Assembly (NCBI GenBank): GCA_032988165.1 | Contig: JANTQF010000002.1 | Coordinates: 124,001 to 188,000 of the forward strand | Direction: 5' to 3' | Length of the DNA stretch: 64,000 bases | Source of the DNA: Emmonsiellopsis sp. PD_33 | Lineage: Eukaryota; Ascomycota; Eurotiomycetes; Onygenales; Ajellomycetaceae | In this document: in pieces, positions 60,200 to 64,000 of the stretch | Layout: every line of letters begins with the position of its first letter | How positions within the stretch are numbered: the stretch's first letter is position 1 | Notes under the pieces: generated by a model | Told to the model about the DNA's origin: nothing | What the model saw: the letters and a program-made list of their open reading frames with translations, nothing else | Databases searched by the model: none | Program-made: the position numbers and the translations under genes

Positions 60200-63100
60200 G
60201 AGGAGAGGCAGAAGAGATCAGAAAATTAGGCACAGTATAATATAAGTAGAGTTTCATTGGGCAGGTGCAGCTCTTCATAATGGGTGAGTGTGATGGTATC
60301 TTATAGAATAGAGGTTGATTCTCATAAAGAGGCTTTATATTTAAGTTACTTCATTAGGTACTGAAATCCTCATCTACAGTAGTGGCAGTTAAGGATGGCT
60401 TTAATCTCATATTCCACCTCATTATCTTCCTCAATGATGCCAGGCAGATGCCAGTCAGTGATCTCTTGTGAAAGAAATAGGTCAGTGGGGACCTTGCAGA
60501 GTAGGTTTATGTGAAACATATTATGAATCCCAGGTGATATGTTAAGATAGTAGTTATGACTTCTTAGGACTTCAATGACAGTGTACTTAGCATATTAATA
60601 GTCAAGCATGCAAAATGGGCAATTAATTGTGATATTTCAGAGGTCTAATCAGATCTTATTATTTATCTTGTAGTGTTCAGTGGGATTTCAGCAGACATTC
60701 ACATGATTTTATTAGTCCTGCTGAGTGCTGGCCATGGAGGATTTAGCCTACTTATAGGCTTACTGGAGTTTCAAGATGATGGTATCCATAATTTGAATTA
60801 AACTACAGAATGAAATAGAAGGTTTGAATGATTTAATGAGATTAAGGACTTTGAGAGGATAATTATATAAGAGAAAAAATGAGCTAACATTAGTGCTGAT
60901 AATATTATAGCTATTAATTACAAATTTAGCATGCAGGAGGAGTTCATTTCAGTCATTCTAAATATATAAATAGAATTTTTGAAGGTAGTTCTTAATTGTC
61001 TAGATCATATGTTCAGTGCTGCTGTTAGTTTCAGGGTAATAGACAGTTAAGAGGTGTTGGAAAATCTTGAGGAGCTAGTAGATTTAAGTTCAGATAGCTC
61101 CAATAAACTGGGTTTTATGGTTCAAGATGATTGTATAGAGTAGACTATGCAGGCAATAAAATGAGCTTTAGAGAAAGACTTTTACCACTGCAGGTACATC
61201 CATCTTCATGCAAGATTTAAGGATAATACTCTTACTAAGATAGTTAACAATGATGAGGACATTCTTACAGCTGTTACTTATAAGAAGATTTACTGTGAAA
61301 TTGATGGCAATATTATGCCAGACATGTTTAGAGATTAGGAGAGACTTGAGTAGATCTTGATGGTAATCTCACCAGATGATAATGGATTAATAGATGTTGT
61401 AGTTTCAGATGAACTGTCAGATGCTCTGAGACATATTAGGCTAGTAGAAGTCTTGAGACAGGATTTAGTAGAGTACTTCACAAGCTGGATGGCCAGTCAT
61501 TAGGGAGTTATGAGTTTCTTATATGATTTGAATGCATAATGATTCTGAATTAGGAACCCACTGCCTCCTCTGGAAGTATAATTAGGAGTCAGGATCTACA
61601 GAATATTTAGTAATATCAATGCAGGCTTGAAGTTCAGGCAGAAAATAGTAAGCTTTATCTTAAATAATTTAGATTATTATCTGAAGGCATTCATCAGAGG
61701 TGGCAGCAGTGCTTCAGAGTTCTTGGAATGAGGATGAGAGGATTATAATTAGTAGGACAACAGATGAGGTATATATTACTCTATGTGATATTACTTTGGA
61801 TTCTTTGAGGATCTATGAGTCTAATAGTCTCTATTTGTGATTTACCTAGTAGGTATCAGAGTCTTTAAAAGGCATATTCTATTCATATTAGGAGAGGGTG
61901 TCAGCCATGGAGTTCTCTATGCTAGGACAGTAATAAATTATAAAATGGAAGTGGCTGAGGAATTTAGCCCAGTACATCTAATGTTCAGAGAGTTTATAGA
62001 TTATTATGAAATATTAGAGGTTCTTATGATCTATGATAATTTTGAAGTTTTTTATGCTACAGAGTTTGAAGTTCTATTCTTTTAAACATTAAATGATAGT
62101 GAGAAGTTTCTTATCATAAATCTTATAGTTAGTTTCAGCAGGGCTAAGCTTCTTGGACATAAATGCACAGGGTTGCAGGATACCTTTATTATTTTATTAC
62201 ATGAAAGTACTACTTGTGATATATCTAGAGGAGTCTATTTCAACCACTATCAGACAGTTAGAATTAAATGTAATGAGCATTGAGGTAGAGATAAACATCT
62301 ACTTAAAGCATGTGAATGTCTTGTCTGCTTTTTTAGATTATTGAAACTGCTGATCTTTATGTGTGAGATCAGTCAGTAATCAGATGATATCAGAAAAATT
62401 TTGAATGAAGTATTAATAGAAATTCATAAATTCTAGGAAGCCTCACATATCTTTTATAGTTATAAGGGCCTCCCATTTGAGGATAGTAATGATTTTCTTG
62501 GGGTCCATATGGACTCCCTTCCCTGCCTCTATGATGAAGCTGAGGTAGGTTGTCTCTTAAACTTTGAAGATGGATTTATTAATGTTAATTGAGAGATCAT
62601 ATTTGTAAAAGTGGGTGAGGACTTTTTAGATGTACTCTTAATATTACTTATAGAATTCATCAGTAAAGATGAGGATGTCATCAAGGTAGATAGAAGTAAA
62701 TTCATCTAAATAGTCTCATAAGGCCTAGTTGATGTATTTCTGGAAGATGCTCAGGGTATTTATGAGACTAAAGGAAATAACTATCCATTTAAATAGACTA
62801 TATCTTGTGTGAAAGGTGGTTAGCTATTTATCTACTTCTACAATTTAAATCTTATAGAATGTAGAGATGATGTCAAGCTTTATAAACTACTTAGCTCATC
62901 TGATCTATTTGAGAGTCTCATTGATTAACAGTAGTAGGTAGTAATCTTTTCAGGTGAGGCAGTTGAGGCTCTAATAGTTGATATAGAACTAAAGATCTTC
63001 ACCTAGCTTCTTCATAAAGAGTACAGATGCACCTACAGATAAGTTGCTAACTTAAATGAAACTCTTATTCAGAAGATTATTAAGTGTCTTGTAGAGCACA

Positions 63101-64000
63101 AGCAGTTCATTACATAATATATTGTATAGAGGTTCTCAGGGTGGCTGAGGATTTTTGCCATCTATCTTCTTAAGTTCAATATGGTAATTGTGCACATCAT
63201 GGAACAGTAGGAGCTTCTCAGTGGCCTTATGATCAAAAATGTTGAGGAATTCATGATAGTGTGGAAGGAGGACTGTTGTAGGGTCAGTCTTTAACTTCTT
63301 AGAAAGTTATAAGAGAGCCTTTTCTATATTAGCTATACTAGCAGTAAAAATTTCAATGAGAGGTCAGAACTTGAATTTCTGATTACAGCTTCAGAGGAGG
63401 TTATAAGTATTAGTAGAGATCTGATAAAGATCAGTAGTCTTATGAATATCTTTTTTGAAGATATAGATGCCTTCAGAAAATATGACACATTAATTATGAG
63501 CATCAATAAGGGCTTGATGTTTGGATAGCTATGATAGACCTAGTATGAAGTTATACAGGAGATTTTCAATTTCATATATATAAGTGTTTTCTCAGAGGAA
63601 TCCACTAATATTAACATTGAGCTTCATCATATTTCATATGAAGTTGCCTGTGTCACCATTGATATCTTCAATCTTTTGGAGGTTAATTGGGATATACAGG
63701 AGGTTATGATGATTAACCATATGAGAGTGAATCATTAAATAATAATAGTAACTACTATCTATTATAGCATTCATATTAAAAGAATGATTAACTATGATAG
63801 ATATAAGAATTACTGAAATAATTATTTTCTTCTTAAAGATTTTCCTATCTAACTCTGGAAGCTTCTACTTATAATTTCACACAGAAGCTAGTCTTTTCTC
63901 AAGTCTGACTTAGCATCTTTAAAGTCTTCCTTCTTTTTAGGCTTGATTTGTACATTTACAGACCATATGAGCAATTTTGGGGGAATATGAGTTTTATGGC
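60200..64000 (-). pseudogene. pol of the right-hand chromovirus (RT, RNase H, integrase, chromodomain), partial
   Basis: Reverse transcriptase (about 62880-62520) reads KLDIISTFYKI, then FSLINTLSIFQKYIN, then SIYLDDILIFTDEF. Its YLDD box at 62677-62688 is intact. Integrase (about 61500-60950) has MTGHPACEVLY, SQDFYWPNMSQ-type text, INFTVNLL (Asn for the first Asp), LNHKTQFIGA (Asn for the second) and PETNSSTEHMI (Glu kept). The GPY-like and chromodomain region gives YTVIEVLRSHNYYLN, then PGIHNMFHINLL, then EDNEVEYEIKAILNCHYC at about 60590-60370. Numerous stops make it dead. Confidence 0.8.

Larger units (their letters stand above)
59923..64000 (-). mobile_element. Chromovirus of a different family, 3' part, runs off the right edge
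   Basis: Minus-strand Ty3/Gypsy element. Its 3' LTR is probably 59923-60176. Going left to right (3' to 5') there follow the chromodomain, integrase, RNase H and RT. Gag and the 5' LTR lie outside the window. Its protein text differs clearly from the 7.5-kb family (for example MTGHPACEVLY-type integrase), and it is less AT-biased, though RIP-type stops are frequent. Confidence 0.75.

Noticed and set aside
1..64000. CRISPR arrays, bacterial operons, rRNA or tRNA genes
   Set aside because: No regularly spaced short repeats, and no cloverleaf or rRNA-like segment found. The introns and protein families are fungal.

Overview
This window looks like nuclear DNA of a filamentous ascomycete (Pezizomycotina, most likely Eurotiomycetes-like). 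Genes carry several short introns (about 47-90 nt) with GTRNGT-type donors and CTRAC-type branch points. The spliceosomal, ribosomal and mitochondrial proteins read like their filamentous-fungal orthologues. Large AT-rich, CG-free blocks hold retrotransposons riddled with TAA/TAG/TGA stops, the signature of repeat-induced C-to-T mutation (RIP). Species assignment is inference.

Gene-bearing part, about 1-23.4 kb: the 5' end of a splicing-factor gene (SF3b subunit 2/CUS1, minus, running off the left edge); mitochondrial ribosomal protein Rsm27 (minus); a divergent RNase III (Rnt1-like, plus); a 10.2-kb decayed LTR retrotransposon (3965-14209) wedged between RNase III and the next gene; an ABHD11/Imo32-type hydrolase (plus); 40S ribosomal protein S1/S3aE (minus); a GTP-cyclohydrolase-II-like protein of the URC1 uracil-catabolism type (minus); and a divergent cytochrome P450 (plus). 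Exon models were built by hand. Each keeps reading frame across all introns and matches the family's conserved blocks.

Transposon block, about 23.9-64 kb: four copies of one chromodomain-bearing Ty3/Gypsy family (7.5 kb, 316-319-bp LTRs). One copy (23873-46451, minus) was hit twice by its own relatives (24431-31949 and 34114-41625), each flanked by a 5-bp target duplication. A fourth copy (50456-58519, plus) carries a 537-bp terminal-inverted-repeat element that still has CG dinucleotides. A different chromovirus (59923 onward, minus) runs off the right edge. About 5.4 kb of AT-rich sequence between these copies (46452-50455 and 58520-59922) was contiguous before the fourth copy inserted and is unassigned.

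The most unusual signals are: two extra long frames after integrase in the 10.2-kb element; an antisense accessory frame kept in all four copies of the 7.5-kb family, whose stops are sense codons in sister copies; the TIR element that escaped CG loss; and an Asn in place of the first catalytic Asp of reverse transcriptase in every copy of both families.
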